This document shows positions 17,356-25,799 of a DNA stretch of 64,000 nucleotides, piece after piece (the first letter of the stretch is position 1; each line of letters opens with the position of its first letter). Below the pieces are notes generated by a model. It had not been told where the DNA came from and ran no database searches. It was given only the letters and a program-made list of their open reading frames with translations. Source of the DNA: an uncultured Prevotella sp. (lineage in GTDB: Bacteria; Bacteroidota; Bacteroidia; Bacteroidales; Bacteroidaceae). Position numbers and translations under genes: made by a program. The stretch is from assembly GCA_947169185.1 (NCBI GenBank), contig CAMVOS010000001.1, positions 124,001 through 188,000 on the forward strand, in the 5' to 3' direction.

Positions 17356-17439
17356 ATTGCAAGACGTGAAATATAAATTGCAGGTCGTGAAATGTATATT
17401 GCAGGTCGTGAGATATAGATTCCAAGACGTGAAATAGAA
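17356..17439. repeat. Four 21-bp tandem repeats in the HU-gene leader
   Basis: Units begin at 17356, 17377, 17398 and 17419. Consensus: ATTGCARGWCGTGARATATA plus one base. The step is exactly 21 bp, two helical turns. Units 2 and 3 share GGTCGTGA and units 1 and 4 share AAGACGTGAAAT. The block lies between the predicted transcription start and the ATG at 17455, so it is transcribed as 5' leader. Confidence 0.9.
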
Positions 17440-17454
17440 AATTCAATTCGTAGT

Positions 17455-18099
17455 ATGGCAAATTATGTGATTAAGGCAATGCCCACAGGTATGGGCAACG
17501 GAAGTGAAGGCAAAACATTCCCCAAAATGCAGGTCTATACAGAGTTCGACTACGACAAGGTCATCGAACTGGTTCATACCAATTCGCCAGCCTTCAGCGA
17601 AGCGACGATTCGAGGCGTGTTGGATACGCTGGCGGTTGTCATGAAGTCGTATCTCCCTTTGGGGCATACCATGAAAATTGAGAACTTGGGTGTCTTCTCC
17701 CTCTCGTTGGAATTTGCTGAAAATAAGGAAGAAACAGGCAATCAGTCGAAAGCCCAAGAGACAGGATCAAAGTCGAAATATCACCACGTAAGAGTCAAAG
17801 GCGTGAATTTCAAGGTTGATAAGAAACTGGTGGACGGTATCAACAAAGAGAACTCCTTCGAGCGCACATCTGGCAATCCAATAATACGCTCACCGTTCTC
17901 CCTTGAGGAGCGTCTGCAGCGTGCCCTCCAGCACATCGACCGTCACGCCTTCATCACCCTTCAGGAATACGCTAACCTCAATCGTCTCAGCTACAGTTCA
18001 GCCTCCAGGGAACTCGCCAAACTCGTTGCCGATTCCCACTCGGGCATCAAAGCCAAAGGTTCTGGTTCTCATAAAGTCTGGGTGCGTAGTTCGTTGTGA
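17455..18099 (+). CDS. HU/IHF-family DNA-binding protein with C-terminal extension
   Basis: 214 residues. The first ~125 residues match the long HU-like proteins of Bacteroidetes (HU-HIG type): FSEATIRGVLDTLAVVMKSY and a beta arm GHTMKIENLGVFSLSLEF. The C-terminal ~75 residues (EERLQRALQHIDRHAFITLQ) resemble a helix-turn-helix segment, perhaps a second DNA-binding unit. Sequence-dependent DNA architecture or regulation is inferred. The leader carries four phased 21-bp repeats, which would suit binding by its own product. It has its own promoter. Confidence 0.82.
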   Translation: MANYVIKAMPTGMGNGSEGKTFPKMQVYTEFDYDKVIELVHTNSPAFSEATIRGVLDTLAVVMKSYLPLGHTMKIENLGVFSLSLEFAENKEETGNQSKAQETGSKSKYHHVRVKGVNFKVDKKLVDGINKENSFERTSGNPIIRSPFSLEERLQRALQHIDRHAFITLQEYANLNRLSYSSASRELAKLVADSHSGIKAKGSGSHKVWVRSSL

Positions 18100-18107
18100 C
18101 ATTTAAA

Positions 18108-18203
18108 AATAACGGAGTCGTCAGCTGCCTGTCATTTGCGCCCCTTGACACCAACTGGCGACTCCATTGCATTGGATTAACACTCTTTGATTGATAAGTA
18201 TGT
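18108..18203 (-). ncRNA. Candidate small RNA (minus strand)
   Basis: A minus-strand promoter at 18209-18240 would start a transcript near 18203. About 40-90 nt on, GGAGTCGCCAG pairs with CTGACGACTCC (one mismatch) around an inner TGTCA/TGACA stem. This is followed on the minus strand by a run containing TTATTTTT, which resembles an intrinsic terminator. The plus strand has no T tract after the same stem. No convincing protein is encoded. It ends against the 3' end of the HU-family gene. This is inferred from structure only. Confidence 0.4.
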
Positions 18204-18208
18204 CGATG

Positions 18209-18240
18209 CAAAGGTACGAAATAAAAATCCCTTTGTCAAG
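18209..18240 (-). promoter_or_regulatory. Minus-strand promoter facing the HU gene
   Basis: TACCTTTG on the minus strand at 18209-18216 with CTTG (18237-18240) 20 bases upstream. The -7 box is perfect and the -33 box has one mismatch. Confidence 0.55.
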
Positions 18241-18348
18241 AGGGAATTGGTAATTGACACGGCTGCTGGATATAATTGTCTGATTTTTAATTATTTGAAA
18301 TTTGTCGTGCTGGTGGCTTGACACAAGAAAAGAATAGCAGGTATCTCG

Positions 18349-18511
18349 AAAATGCAAAATAAATAACGTTTTTTTGCATTTTACTCGATTTGCACTACCT
18401 TTGAGCTTCGCTCGAAAGTACTCCGTTCTCACACCTAAAGGTATGAGTGTGGCTTCGCAATCGGAAAAACTCAAATATATTTGGTTTTTCGCTCACTTAT
18501 TCGTACCTTTG
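18349..18511 (+). repeat. Repeated double-promoter element, copy 2 (upstream of murF-alr)
   Basis: Same layout as copy 1. Module 1: arms AAAATGCAAAA (18349-18359) and TTTTGCATTTT (18372-18382), -33 TTTG 18373-18376, -7 TACCTTTG 18396-18403. Module 2: arms GAAAAAC (18464-18470) and GTTTTTC (18484-18490), -33 TTTG 18480-18483, -7 TACCTTTG 18504-18511. Spacers are 19 and 20 bases. The 44 bp at 18424-18467 are identical to copy 1. The arm sequences differ from those of copy 1 but pair perfectly. The two -7 boxes are 108 bp apart, against 109 in copy 1. Confidence 0.85.
18480..18511 (+). promoter_or_regulatory. Proximal promoter (P2) of murF-alr, probably leaderless
   Basis: TTTG-N20-TACCTTTG, with the -7 box ending only 4 bases before the ATG at 18516. 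The transcript should begin at or within a base or two of the start codon. Confidence 0.7.
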
Positions 18512-18515
18512 CACT

Positions 18516-20981
18516 ATGAATTACTCAATAGAAAAAATTACGACGCTCATTGGAGCCCGGCGCATTGGTAATGCCGATGCACAGATAGGGTGGCTGCTGA
18601 CTGACAGTCGCTCACTTTGTTTCCCTGAGGAAACGCTGTTCTTTGCCTTGAAGACTACTCGCAACGATGGTCACCGCTATATTCAGGACCTTTATCGTCG
18701 TGGTGTCCGCAATTTCGTGGTAGAACAGCTGCCAGAGCAACCTGCATCTGACGCCAATTATTTGAAGGTGCCTTCGCCCTTAGCTGCCCTGCAGCGCTTG
18801 GCGGAGCGCCATCGTGATGAGTTCGACATCCCTGTTGTGGGACTGACGGGTTCTAATGGTAAGACGATGGTTAAGGAGTGGCTCTACCAGTTGTTGTCGC
18901 CACAGATGACTGTGACGCGTTCGCCAAAGAGCTATAATTCGCAGATTGGCGTACCGTTGTCAGTATGGCTTCTCAACGAGCAGACGCAGGTTGGACTCTT
19001 TGAAGCAGGCATTAGTCAGATGGGCGAGATGGAGGCTTTGCGCGACATTATCCAGCCAACCATCGGTGTGCTGACCTCGCTGGGTACGGCCCATCAGGAG
19101 AACTTCCGTTCGATGGAAGAGAAGTGCATGGAGAAGTTGCAGCTGTTTCATGGCGCTAAGGTGATTGCCTATAATAGTGACGACGACATCGTGTCGCGCT
19201 GTATCCGCCGTTGTGGCTTCAAAGGCGAGAAAATTGGGTGGAGTAGGGAGAATATCTCCGCTCCGCTGTATATTGAAAAGGTTTCCCTCCTCCCTTCTCC
19301 CTCCTCCCTCCTCTCCGTATCCTATATATATAAAGGTACGCGAGCCAGCTATGAGATTCCTTTCTTCGACGAGGCTTCGTTGCAGTGTTCGTTTGCCTGC
19401 GTTGCCATTGCCCTCTATTTGGGTGTGACACCTGAACAGTTGGCAGAGCGTATGCCTTTGCTGGAACCTGTGGCGATGCGCTTGGAGGTAAAAGAGGGAC
19501 AGCACGGCTGTACGCTCATCAACGACTCGTATAATAGTGACATCAACTCGCTGGACATTGCCCTCGACTTCATGTCGCGACGTGAGGGAACCCAACGTAC
19601 GCTGATTCTCAGCGACATCTTCCAGAGTGGCAAGACGGATGCTGAACTCTATGCTGAGGTCAATGCGCTTTGTATGAAACGGGGCGTAGGTAGGCTGATA
19701 GGTGTAGGACCACACATCACGTCACAAGCCTCTGTGTTCCAAATTCCTGCTTCTTTCTTTGCTACGACTGAAGAATTCTTGCATAGCGAACTGTTCCGTT
19801 CGCTCCATGACGAGGTTATCCTCATTAAGGGTGCCCGTCCTTTTGGTTTCGATCTTATCACAGAACAACTGGAGTTGAAGGTGCACGAGACTATTCTTGA
19901 GGTGAACCTGAATGCGGTGGTCGACAACCTGAACTTCTATCGTTCCTTTCTGAAGCCTGAAACCAAGCTGGTATGTATGGTGAAGGCCGATGCCTATGGT
20001 GCCGGTGCTGTCGAGGTGGCTAAGACGTTGCAGGACCATCGTGTCGACTATCTGGCGGTAGCTGTTGCTGACGAGGGTGTAACCCTGCGTCGCAACGGTA
20101 TCACGCAGAACATCATGATTATGAACCCTGAGATGACGGCTTTCAAGACGATGTTCGACTATGACCTTGAACCAGAGGTCTACTCATTCCGACTGATGGA
20201 CGCTCTGATTCATGCTGCTGAGAAACAGGGTATTACGGGATGGCCCGTACATATCAAGCTCGACACGGGCATGCATCGTTTGGGCTTTGATCCAGAGAAG
20301 GATATCGACGAGGTTATCCGTCGTCTGAAAGGGCAAAATGCCATCATTCCGCGTTCGGTGTTCTCACATTTCGTAGGCTCTGACAGCGACGACTTCGATA
20401 AATTCTCAGCTATGCAGTTCCAGAAGTTCGACGTGGCCAGTAAGAAGTTGCAAAGTGCCTTCACACACAAAATACTGCGCCACATGGACAATTCGGCAGC
20501 CATCGAGCACTTCCCTGAGCGTCAGATGGATATGTGTCGTCTCGGCCTTGGCCTTTATGGCGTGGATCCTCGCGATAACCGGATGTTGTCGACGGTATCG
20601 ACGCTGAAGACCACCATTCTCCAGCTCCGACATGTACCCAAGGAGGAAACGGTGGGCTACAGCCGCAAGGGTGTGTTGACACGTGACAGCGTTATTGCTG
20701 CCATACCTATCGGCTATGCTGACGGACTGAATCGCCATTTGGGACGTGGGGCCTGCTACTGTCTGGTGAATGGTCAGAAGGCACCATACGTGGGCAATAT
20801 CTGTATGGATGTAGCCATGATTGACGTGACGGATATTCCTGATGTCCACGAGGGCGATATGGTCGAGATTTTTGGCGAGCATCTGCCCGTCACGGTGCTC
20901 AGCGATACCCTCGATACGATACCTTATGAGGTGTTGACAGCTATCTCCAGTCGTGTGAAGAAAGTATATTTCCAAGACTAA
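18516..20981 (+). CDS. Bifunctional MurF (UDP-MurNAc-tripeptide:D-Ala-D-Ala ligase) / alanine racemase
   Basis: A fusion of two peptidoglycan enzymes, common in Bacteroidetes, of 821 residues. The MurF half (1-~450) has the ATP loop TGSNGKT at 111-117 and the substrate segment NDSYNSDINSLDIAL. The alanine racemase half begins near ILEVNLNAVVDNL. Its PLP lysine lies in VCMVKADAYGAGAVEV, and the catalytic tyrosine lies in VGYSRKG. One chain thus makes D-alanine and ligates D-Ala-D-Ala. The start at 18516 is chosen because upstream codons belong to the promoter element. Confidence 0.95.
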   Translation: MNYSIEKITTLIGARRIGNADAQIGWLLTDSRSLCFPEETLFFALKTTRNDGHRYIQDLYRRGVRNFVVEQLPEQPASDANYLKVPSPLAALQRLAERHRDEFDIPVVGLTGSNGKTMVKEWLYQLLSPQMTVTRSPKSYNSQIGVPLSVWLLNEQTQVGLFEAGISQMGEMEALRDIIQPTIGVLTSLGTAHQENFRSMEEKCMEKLQLFHGAKVIAYNSDDDIVSRCIRRCGFKGEKIGWSRENISAPLYIEKVSLLPSPSSLLSVSYIYKGTRASYEIPFFDEASLQCSFACVAIALYLGVTPEQLAERMPLLEPVAMRLEVKEGQHGCTLINDSYNSDINSLDIALDFMSRREGTQRTLILSDIFQSGKTDAELYAEVNALCMKRGVGRLIGVGPHITSQASVFQIPASFFATTEEFLHSELFRSLHDEVILIKGARPFGFDLITEQLELKVHETILEVNLNAVVDNLNFYRSFLKPETKLVCMVKADAYGAGAVEVAKTLQDHRVDYLAVAVADEGVTLRRNGITQNIMIMNPEMTAFKTMFDYDLEPEVYSFRLMDALIHAAEKQGITGWPVHIKLDTGMHRLGFDPEKDIDEVIRRLKGQNAIIPRSVFSHFVGSDSDDFDKFSAMQFQKFDVASKKLQSAFTHKILRHMDNSAAIEHFPERQMDMCRLGLGLYGVDPRDNRMLSTVSTLKTTILQLRHVPKEETVGYSRKGVLTRDSVIAAIPIGYADGLNRHLGRGACYCLVNGQKAPYVGNICMDVAMIDVTDIPDVHEGDMVEIFGEHLPVTVLSDTLDTIPYEVLTAISSRVKKVYFQD

Positions 20982-21005
20982 TGAAAACGTTTTAGTAATA
21001 AAAAA

Positions 21006-21040
21006 CAGCGAAAGATGCTCGTCTTTCGCTGATTTTTTAT
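21006..21040 (+). terminator. Intrinsic terminator of murF-alr
   Basis: A perfect 10-bp stem CAGCGAAAGA (21006-21015) / TCTTTCGCTG (21022-21031) is followed by ATTTTTTATT. Its T tract runs directly into the next gene's -7 box. Confidence 0.9.
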
Positions 21041-21048
21041 TATCTTTG
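21041..21048 (+). promoter_or_regulatory. -7 box for the EIIC-kduI-exuT operon
   Basis: TATCTTTG, about 50 bp before the EIIC start. The -33 region falls inside the preceding terminator stem and has no TTTG, so activation by a regulator is possible. Confidence 0.55.
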
Positions 21049-21096
21049 CACTCGAATAGACTAAAACGAACAAAAAATATCGATATTTAAAAACAA

Positions 21097-22464
21097 ATGG
21101 AACAAGTTTTTAGTTACATTATCAGCTTGGGCGCATCGGTCATGATGCCCATACTGTTTACTATTATCGGCCTCTGTATAGGCCTAAAATTCGGTCGTTC
21201 CCTCAAGTCGGGACTCTATGTGGGTGTCGGTTTTGTGGGTTTGGGTATTGTTACGGCATTGTTGACTACCAACTTCGGTGGTCCACTGTCTGAGATTTCC
21301 AAACTCTACGACCTCCAACTCAAGGTGTTTGATATGGGATGGCCAGCAGCAGCAGCAGTCGCTTACAACACGGCAGTTGGTGCCCTCATCATCCCCATCT
21401 GTCTGGGTGTCAACTTCCTGTTGCTCATTACGGGTTGCACACGCACCGTCAACATTGACCTGTGGAACTACTGGCACTTCGCATTCATTGGTGCTGTCGC
21501 TTATTTCGTCATGGACCAGTCGCTGGCGTGGGGCTATTTCGCTGCCATCGTGTGCTATATCATCACATTGGTGATGGCCGATCTGACTGCTGACAAGTTC
21601 CAGGAGTACTATCCCGAGTGGAAGGGCATCTCCATTCCTCAGCCGTTCTGCCAGAGTTTCGTGCCTTTTGCCCTGATTATTGGTAAGACACTCGATAAGA
21701 TTCCAGGCTTCGACAAGCTGAATATCGATGCCGAGGGTATGAAGAAGAAGTTTGGTGTCATGGGCGAACCACTCATCCTGGGTGTCATTGTAGGCGCTCT
21801 GATTGGCGCTTTGGCCCAGCTCGACATCAAGAAAGTGTTGTTCCTGGGTGTCACGATGGGGGCTGTGATGGAGCTCATCCCTCGTATCACCTCTTTATTT
21901 ATAGAAGGTCTGAAACCCATCGCTGAGAAGACGCAGGAGGTAGTGAAGCAGAAGTTCAATGGTAAGAAGGTGTATATCGGTATGTCGCCTGCCGTTGTTA
22001 TCGGACATCCTACGACGCTGGTCGTCTCGCTGCTGCTTATCCCTGTAGCCCTAGGACTTGCCGTTGTGCTGCCTGGTAACCAGTTCCTGCCGCTGGCTTC
22101 GCTGGCAGGTATGTTCTACCTGTTCCCCATGGTACTGCCGTTCACCAAGGGTAATGTCGTCAAGACCTTCATCATTGGTCTTGTTGCCCTTGCTGTAGGT
22201 CTCTATTTCGTGACTGACATGGCCCCTGCCTTTACGCAGGCTGCTCACACCGTGTTCGAGCAGACGGGCGATAAGGCTGCTGATATTCCTGCTGGTTTTG
22301 ATGGTGGCGCCCTCGACTTCGCCTCTTCACTCTTTGGCTGGGTCATCTACAAGTGTGTGGCCTATCTGAAGTGGATTGGTGCTGGCATCCTCACTCTTAT
22401 CACTATTGGTATGGTGGTGTGGAACCGTATGCGCATTCAAAAAGAGAATAAAAACAATCAATAA
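21097..22464 (+). CDS. Galactitol-type PTS EIIC-like membrane transporter, orphan
   Basis: 455 residues with about a dozen hydrophobic segments, matching the GatC family of PTS permease subunits (segments [18 protein letters not shown] and [20 protein letters not shown]). No EIIA, EIIB, HPr or EI gene is nearby, and classical sugar PTS systems are generally lacking in Bacteroidales. It probably works without phosphorylation, as a channel or secondary carrier. Ten bases separate it from kduI, so a uronate or a related acid sugar is the likely substrate. The substrate is inferred from context only. Confidence 0.8.
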   Translation: MEQVFSYIISLGASVMMPILFTIIGLCIGLKFGRSLKSGLYVGVGFVGLGIVTALLTTNFGGPLSEISKLYDLQLKVFDMGWPAAAAVAYNTAVGALIIPICLGVNFLLLITGCTRTVNIDLWNYWHFAFIGAVAYFVMDQSLAWGYFAAIVCYIITLVMADLTADKFQEYYPEWKGISIPQPFCQSFVPFALIIGKTLDKIPGFDKLNIDAEGMKKKFGVMGEPLILGVIVGALIGALAQLDIKKVLFLGVTMGAVMELIPRITSLFIEGLKPIAEKTQEVVKQKFNGKKVYIGMSPAVVIGHPTTLVVSLLLIPVALGLAVVLPGNQFLPLASLAGMFYLFPMVLPFTKGNVVKTFIIGLVALAVGLYFVTDMAPAFTQAAHTVFEQTGDKAADIPAGFDGGALDFASSLFGWVIYKCVAYLKWIGAGILTLITIGMVVWNRMRIQKENKNNQ

Positions 22465-22474
22465 TAATAAAACA

Positions 22475-23449
22475 ATGAAAAAATCTATTTTGACATTATT
22501 GCTTATGAGTAGTATGACCAGTGGCTTTGGCCAGCAGAACGTGCAGTTCCAGACGGCCTGTCATCCGGAGGACGTGAAGCACTACGACACGAAGACCCTT
22601 CGCGAGCGCTTTGTGATGGAGAAGGTGATGGTGGCTGACGAGATTAACCTCACCTATTCGCACTACGACCGTTTCATCTTCGGTGGTGCGATGCCTGTCA
22701 ACAAGACCCTGAAACTGGAGAACTTCCGTGATCTTGGCCTCGACGTTGATCCAGGTATCAAGGACAAGTACTTCCTCTACAATCGTGAGCTCGGTATCGT
22801 GAACTGTGGTCAGGGCGATGGCGTCGTCATCGTCGATGGCAAGGAGTATGCGTTGGCTCCAAAAGAGGCCCTGTACGTAGGTCGTGGACATGTTGACAAG
22901 AACAAGGACGTCAACAAAGAGGTGCTGTTCCGCTCGAAGGATGCCTCGAAGCCCGCAAAGTTCTATCTGAACTCCGCTACCGCCCACAAGCACTATAAGA
23001 CCCAGTGGATTACCCTCGATGGTCGTAAGGGCTCGTTGAAGGCCGCTGTCTGGGGACCTGTTGGCTCGCTGGAGGAGTGCAACAACCGCACTGTCTATAA
23101 GCTTATCGTCAACGACGTACTGGAGGAAGGTCCCTGCCAGCTGCAACTTGGTTTGACCCAGCTCAATCCTGGTGCTGCATGGAACACGATGCCTCCTCAC
23201 CTGCATGGCCGTCGTATCGAGGCTTACTATTACTTCAATCTGCCCGAGAAACAGACCATTGCCCACATTATGGGTCAGCCCGATGAGAGTCGAGTCGTAT
23301 GGTTGCACAACGAGCAGGCCATCATGTCGCCTGAGTGGTCTATCCACGCTGCTGCCGGTACCTATTTCTATACCTTCATCTGGGGTATGGCTGGCGAGAA
23401 CCTGTATTATAACGACAAGGACGAAATTCCCGTCATTGACATCAAATAA
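22475..23449 (+). CDS. kduI: 5-dehydro-4-deoxy-D-glucuronate isomerase (KduI) with signal peptide
   Basis: KduI converts 4-deoxy-L-threo-5-hexosulose uronate, the product from unsaturated uronates, to 3-deoxy-D-glycero-2,5-hexodiulosonate. Homology begins at [20 protein letters not shown]. The zinc-site elements [16 protein letters not shown] (H-x-H and E) and a late histidine (SIHAAAGT) are present. Unusually, the protein starts with [20 protein letters not shown], a clean signal peptide, so it should be exported. A start further upstream would overlap EIIC. It sits between the EIIC and an ExuT-like carrier, in a uronate operon. Confidence 0.92.
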   Translation: MKKSILTLLLMSSMTSGFGQQNVQFQTACHPEDVKHYDTKTLRERFVMEKVMVADEINLTYSHYDRFIFGGAMPVNKTLKLENFRDLGLDVDPGIKDKYFLYNRELGIVNCGQGDGVVIVDGKEYALAPKEALYVGRGHVDKNKDVNKEVLFRSKDASKPAKFYLNSATAHKHYKTQWITLDGRKGSLKAAVWGPVGSLEECNNRTVYKLIVNDVLEEGPCQLQLGLTQLNPGAAWNTMPPHLHGRRIEAYYYFNLPEKQTIAHIMGQPDESRVVWLHNEQAIMSPEWSIHAAAGTYFYTFIWGMAGENLYYNDKDEIPVIDIK

Positions 23450-23486
23450 ATCGGTAAATCGTAAATTCGTAAATCGGTAAATAAAT
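23446..23486. repeat. AAATCGGT/AAATCGT array between kduI and exuT
   Basis: Units AAATCGGT, AAATCGT, AAATTCGT, AAATCGGT and AAATAAAT fill the whole spacer. The kduI stop codon (TAA, 23447-23449) lies at its left end. Confidence 0.8.
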
Positions 23487-23489
23487 ATT

Positions 23490-24947
23490 ATGTCTGCAGT
23501 TCAAACTACTAAGATGTCCAATTTCCGTTGGGTCATCTGTGCGTTGCTCTTCCTGGCAACCACCATTAACTACATGGACCGTCAGGTCCTGTCACTAACC
23601 TGGAAGGATTTTATTGCTCCTGAGTTCCACTGGACCGATGGCGACTACGGTACCATTACCGGTATGTTCTCGCTGTTCTATGCCATTGCCAACCTCTTCG
23701 CTGGTAAGTTCATCGACTGGATGGGCACCAAGAAGGGTTATCTCATCGCCATCTTCGTATGGTCGCTGGGTGCTGTGCTGCACGCTGGTTGCGGATGGGT
23801 GGCTATGACAGTCGAGGGCTACGACAGCATTGAAGCATTGCGTATGGTACAAGCCGGTAGCGATGCCGCTGTGGCTATTGCCACCATCTCTGTATGGCTG
23901 TTCCTTTCTTGCCGTCTGATTCTTGCTGTCGGTGAGGCTGGTAACTTCCCCGCTGCCATCAAGGCTACTGCCGAGTACTTCCCCAAGAAGGACCGTGCCT
24001 TCTCTACCTCTATTTTCAACAGTGGAGCCTCTGTAGGTGCACTGGCAGCTCCTGCCACTATTCCCTTGCTGGCTCGTGCCTGGGGGTGGGAGATGGCTTT
24101 CATCATCATCGGTGCTTTAGGTTTCATTTGGATGGGTCTGTGGACTTGGCTCTACGACAAACCCGCTAAGAACAAGCGTGTCAATCAGGCTGAGCTCAAC
24201 TACATTGAGCAGGACAACGATATCGCTGAGGCTCAGGATCGTGACAATATGAAGGAAGAGAAGACCATTCCGTTCTTCAAGTGTTTCACCTACAAACAGA
24301 CGTGGTCGTTCCTTGTGGGTAAGTTCATGACTGATGGTGTCTGGTGGTTCTTCCTGTTCTGGGCTCCTGCTTATTTCAGCGATCAGTATGGCTACACCTC
24401 TGACTCTGCTATGGGTATCGCCCTTATCTTCACGCTCTATGCTATCGTAACCATCCTGTCTATCGGTGGTGGCTATCTGCCTACCTACTTCGTCGACAAG
24501 AAGGGTATGAACCCCTATCTGGGTCGTATGCGTGCGATGTTCATCTTCGCTTGCTTCCCTGTATTGGGTCTGTTTGCTCAGCCCATGGGTGCCTATAGCG
24601 CTTGGTGGCCTGCAATCTTGATTGGCCTCCTTGGTGCTGGTCACCAGGCTTGGTCTGCCAACCTGTTCTCTACCATTGGTGACATGTTCCCCAAGTCTAC
24701 CATTGGTACCATTGTAGGTTTGGGTACTATGGCTGGTGGTATCGGCTCTATGTCTATCAACCTCGGTTCTGGTAAGTTCTTTGACTGGGCTGCTGGTCAG
24801 GGTGCAGCCTTCCAGTTCTTTGGTTTCGAGGGTAAGCCCGCTGCCTACATGGTCGTCTTCTGCATCTGCGCTGTAGCCTACCTCATAGGCTGGTGCATCA
24901 TGAAGGCGCTCGTACCAAAGTACAAGCCTATCGAGCTCGAGGACTAA
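23490..24947 (+). CDS. Hexuronate-type MFS transporter (ExuT family)
   Basis: 485 residues with twelve predicted membrane helices. The segment TTINYMDRQVLSLTWKDF at residues ~20-37 and VGEAGNFPAAIKATAEYFPK near 150 are hallmarks of the anion:cation symporter (ExuT/GudP) branch. Galacturonate or glucuronate is the probable substrate, and the KduI neighbour supports this. A relatively long insertion (residues ~80-130) separates early helices. It is the last gene of the operon and is followed by a strong terminator. The substrate is inferred. Confidence 0.88.
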   Translation: MSAVQTTKMSNFRWVICALLFLATTINYMDRQVLSLTWKDFIAPEFHWTDGDYGTITGMFSLFYAIANLFAGKFIDWMGTKKGYLIAIFVWSLGAVLHAGCGWVAMTVEGYDSIEALRMVQAGSDAAVAIATISVWLFLSCRLILAVGEAGNFPAAIKATAEYFPKKDRAFSTSIFNSGASVGALAAPATIPLLARAWGWEMAFIIIGALGFIWMGLWTWLYDKPAKNKRVNQAELNYIEQDNDIAEAQDRDNMKEEKTIPFFKCFTYKQTWSFLVGKFMTDGVWWFFLFWAPAYFSDQYGYTSDSAMGIALIFTLYAIVTILSIGGGYLPTYFVDKKGMNPYLGRMRAMFIFACFPVLGLFAQPMGAYSAWWPAILIGLLGAGHQAWSANLFSTIGDMFPKSTIGTIVGLGTMAGGIGSMSINLGSGKFFDWAAGQGAAFQFFGFEGKPAAYMVVFCICAVAYLIGWCIMKALVPKYKPIELED

Positions 24948-24972
24948 TCCTCATCATTATGTTTCATACATT

Positions 24973-25008
24973 AAGGGCGGATTCCTTTGCGGAGTCCGCC
25001 CTTTATTA
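24973..25008 (+). terminator. Intrinsic terminator of the uronate operon
   Basis: AAGGGCGGA (24973-24981) pairs with TCCGCCCTT (24995-25003), with further pairing ATTCC/GGAGT inside, then TTATT. Confidence 0.88.
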
Positions 25009-25034
25009 GCGTATGCGATTTTTTTGCATTATCT

Positions 25035-25065
25035 TTTGTGAAATCAAAAAAAGTTCCTACCTTTG
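25035..25065 (+). promoter_or_regulatory. Promoter of the 25097 gene
   Basis: TTTG (25035-25038), 19 bases, TACCTTTG (25058-25065), about 30 bp before the start codon. Confidence 0.75.
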
Positions 25066-25096
25066 CAGGCGATAAACGTTTATTGTTAAGGATAAT

Positions 25097-25789
25097 ATGG
25101 AAAACAAGGAGACCTTGGTGGAGCAGTTAGCCCGCCAAATGGCCAATGCTAGCATGCAGACAACTCATGCCTTGACGGCTGATGAGTTGACTGGTATGCT
25201 GCAACGGATGTTGGGCGTATTGAAGGATGATGAGCGCCAGCGGCTGACGTCAGTCGCTGAGGCTTATCTGCATGATGTGGCCGTAAACCGTAGACCTGAA
25301 GTGACTGAGGTGCGCCCCAAGGAGCTGGAGTGCGACGTGGTGAGATTCCAGAATAACAAAGATAAGTGGGTGGCTCTGGTAGGACTGCTGGATGGCTATC
25401 CTTACGAGATTTTTACGGGCCTGCAGGACGACGAGGAGGGAATCTTCCTGCCTAAGTCGGTGACGAAGGGTAAGATTATCAAGCAGGTGAACGAGGACGG
25501 TACGAAGCGCTATGACTTCCAGTTCGAGAATACGCGTGGCTACAAGATAACGGTTGAGGGATTGAGCGAGAAGTTCAATCCGGAATACTGGAACTATGCT
25601 AAGCTGATATCGGGTGTGCTGCGCTATCGTATGCCTATTGAGCATGTCATCAAGCTGGTAAGCTCGCTGTCGCTTCAGTCGGAGAATATCAATACCTGGA
25701 AGGTGGGCGTTGAGCGTGCTCTGAAGAAGTATTTGCCTGGTGGCGGAGAAGAGGAAGCGGGTGTCGCCCTAGTGAAAAGTGAAGAGTGA
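25097..25789 (+). CDS. Stand-alone domain resembling the C-terminal part of B12-dependent ribonucleotide reductase
   Basis: 230 residues, no signal peptide. The stretch from RPKELECDVVRFQNNKDKWV through DGYPYEIFTGLQDDEEGIFL, TKGKIIKQVNEDGTKRYDF, EYWNYAKLISGVLRYRMPIE and INTWKVGVERALKKYLP matches, from memory, the region near the C-terminus of Bacteroidetes NrdJ proteins. The catalytic barrel is absent, as is the terminal CxxC zinc motif. A helical N-terminus (residues 1-60) precedes it. It may be a separately encoded subunit or a regulatory relic. It has its own promoter and precedes folB. The function is unproven. Confidence 0.6.
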   Translation: MENKETLVEQLARQMANASMQTTHALTADELTGMLQRMLGVLKDDERQRLTSVAEAYLHDVAVNRRPEVTEVRPKELECDVVRFQNNKDKWVALVGLLDGYPYEIFTGLQDDEEGIFLPKSVTKGKIIKQVNEDGTKRYDFQFENTRGYKITVEGLSEKFNPEYWNYAKLISGVLRYRMPIEHVIKLVSSLSLQSENINTWKVGVERALKKYLPGGGEEEAGVALVKSEE

Positions 25790-25799
25790 TAAGTGAAAA
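25772..25799. repeat. GTGAAAA heptamer array spanning a stop and the folB start
   Basis: Four units: GTGAAAA, GTGAAGA, GTGATAA, GTGAAAA. Unit 3 carries the TGA stop of the preceding gene and unit 4 is the GTG start of folB. Confidence 0.9.

Noticed and set aside
17356..17439. CRISPR array
   Set aside because: Units are contiguous 21-mers without unique spacers and no cas gene is present.
22496..23347. 283-codon frame antisense to kduI
   Set aside because: Shadow of the conserved KduI frame; no promoter or family features.
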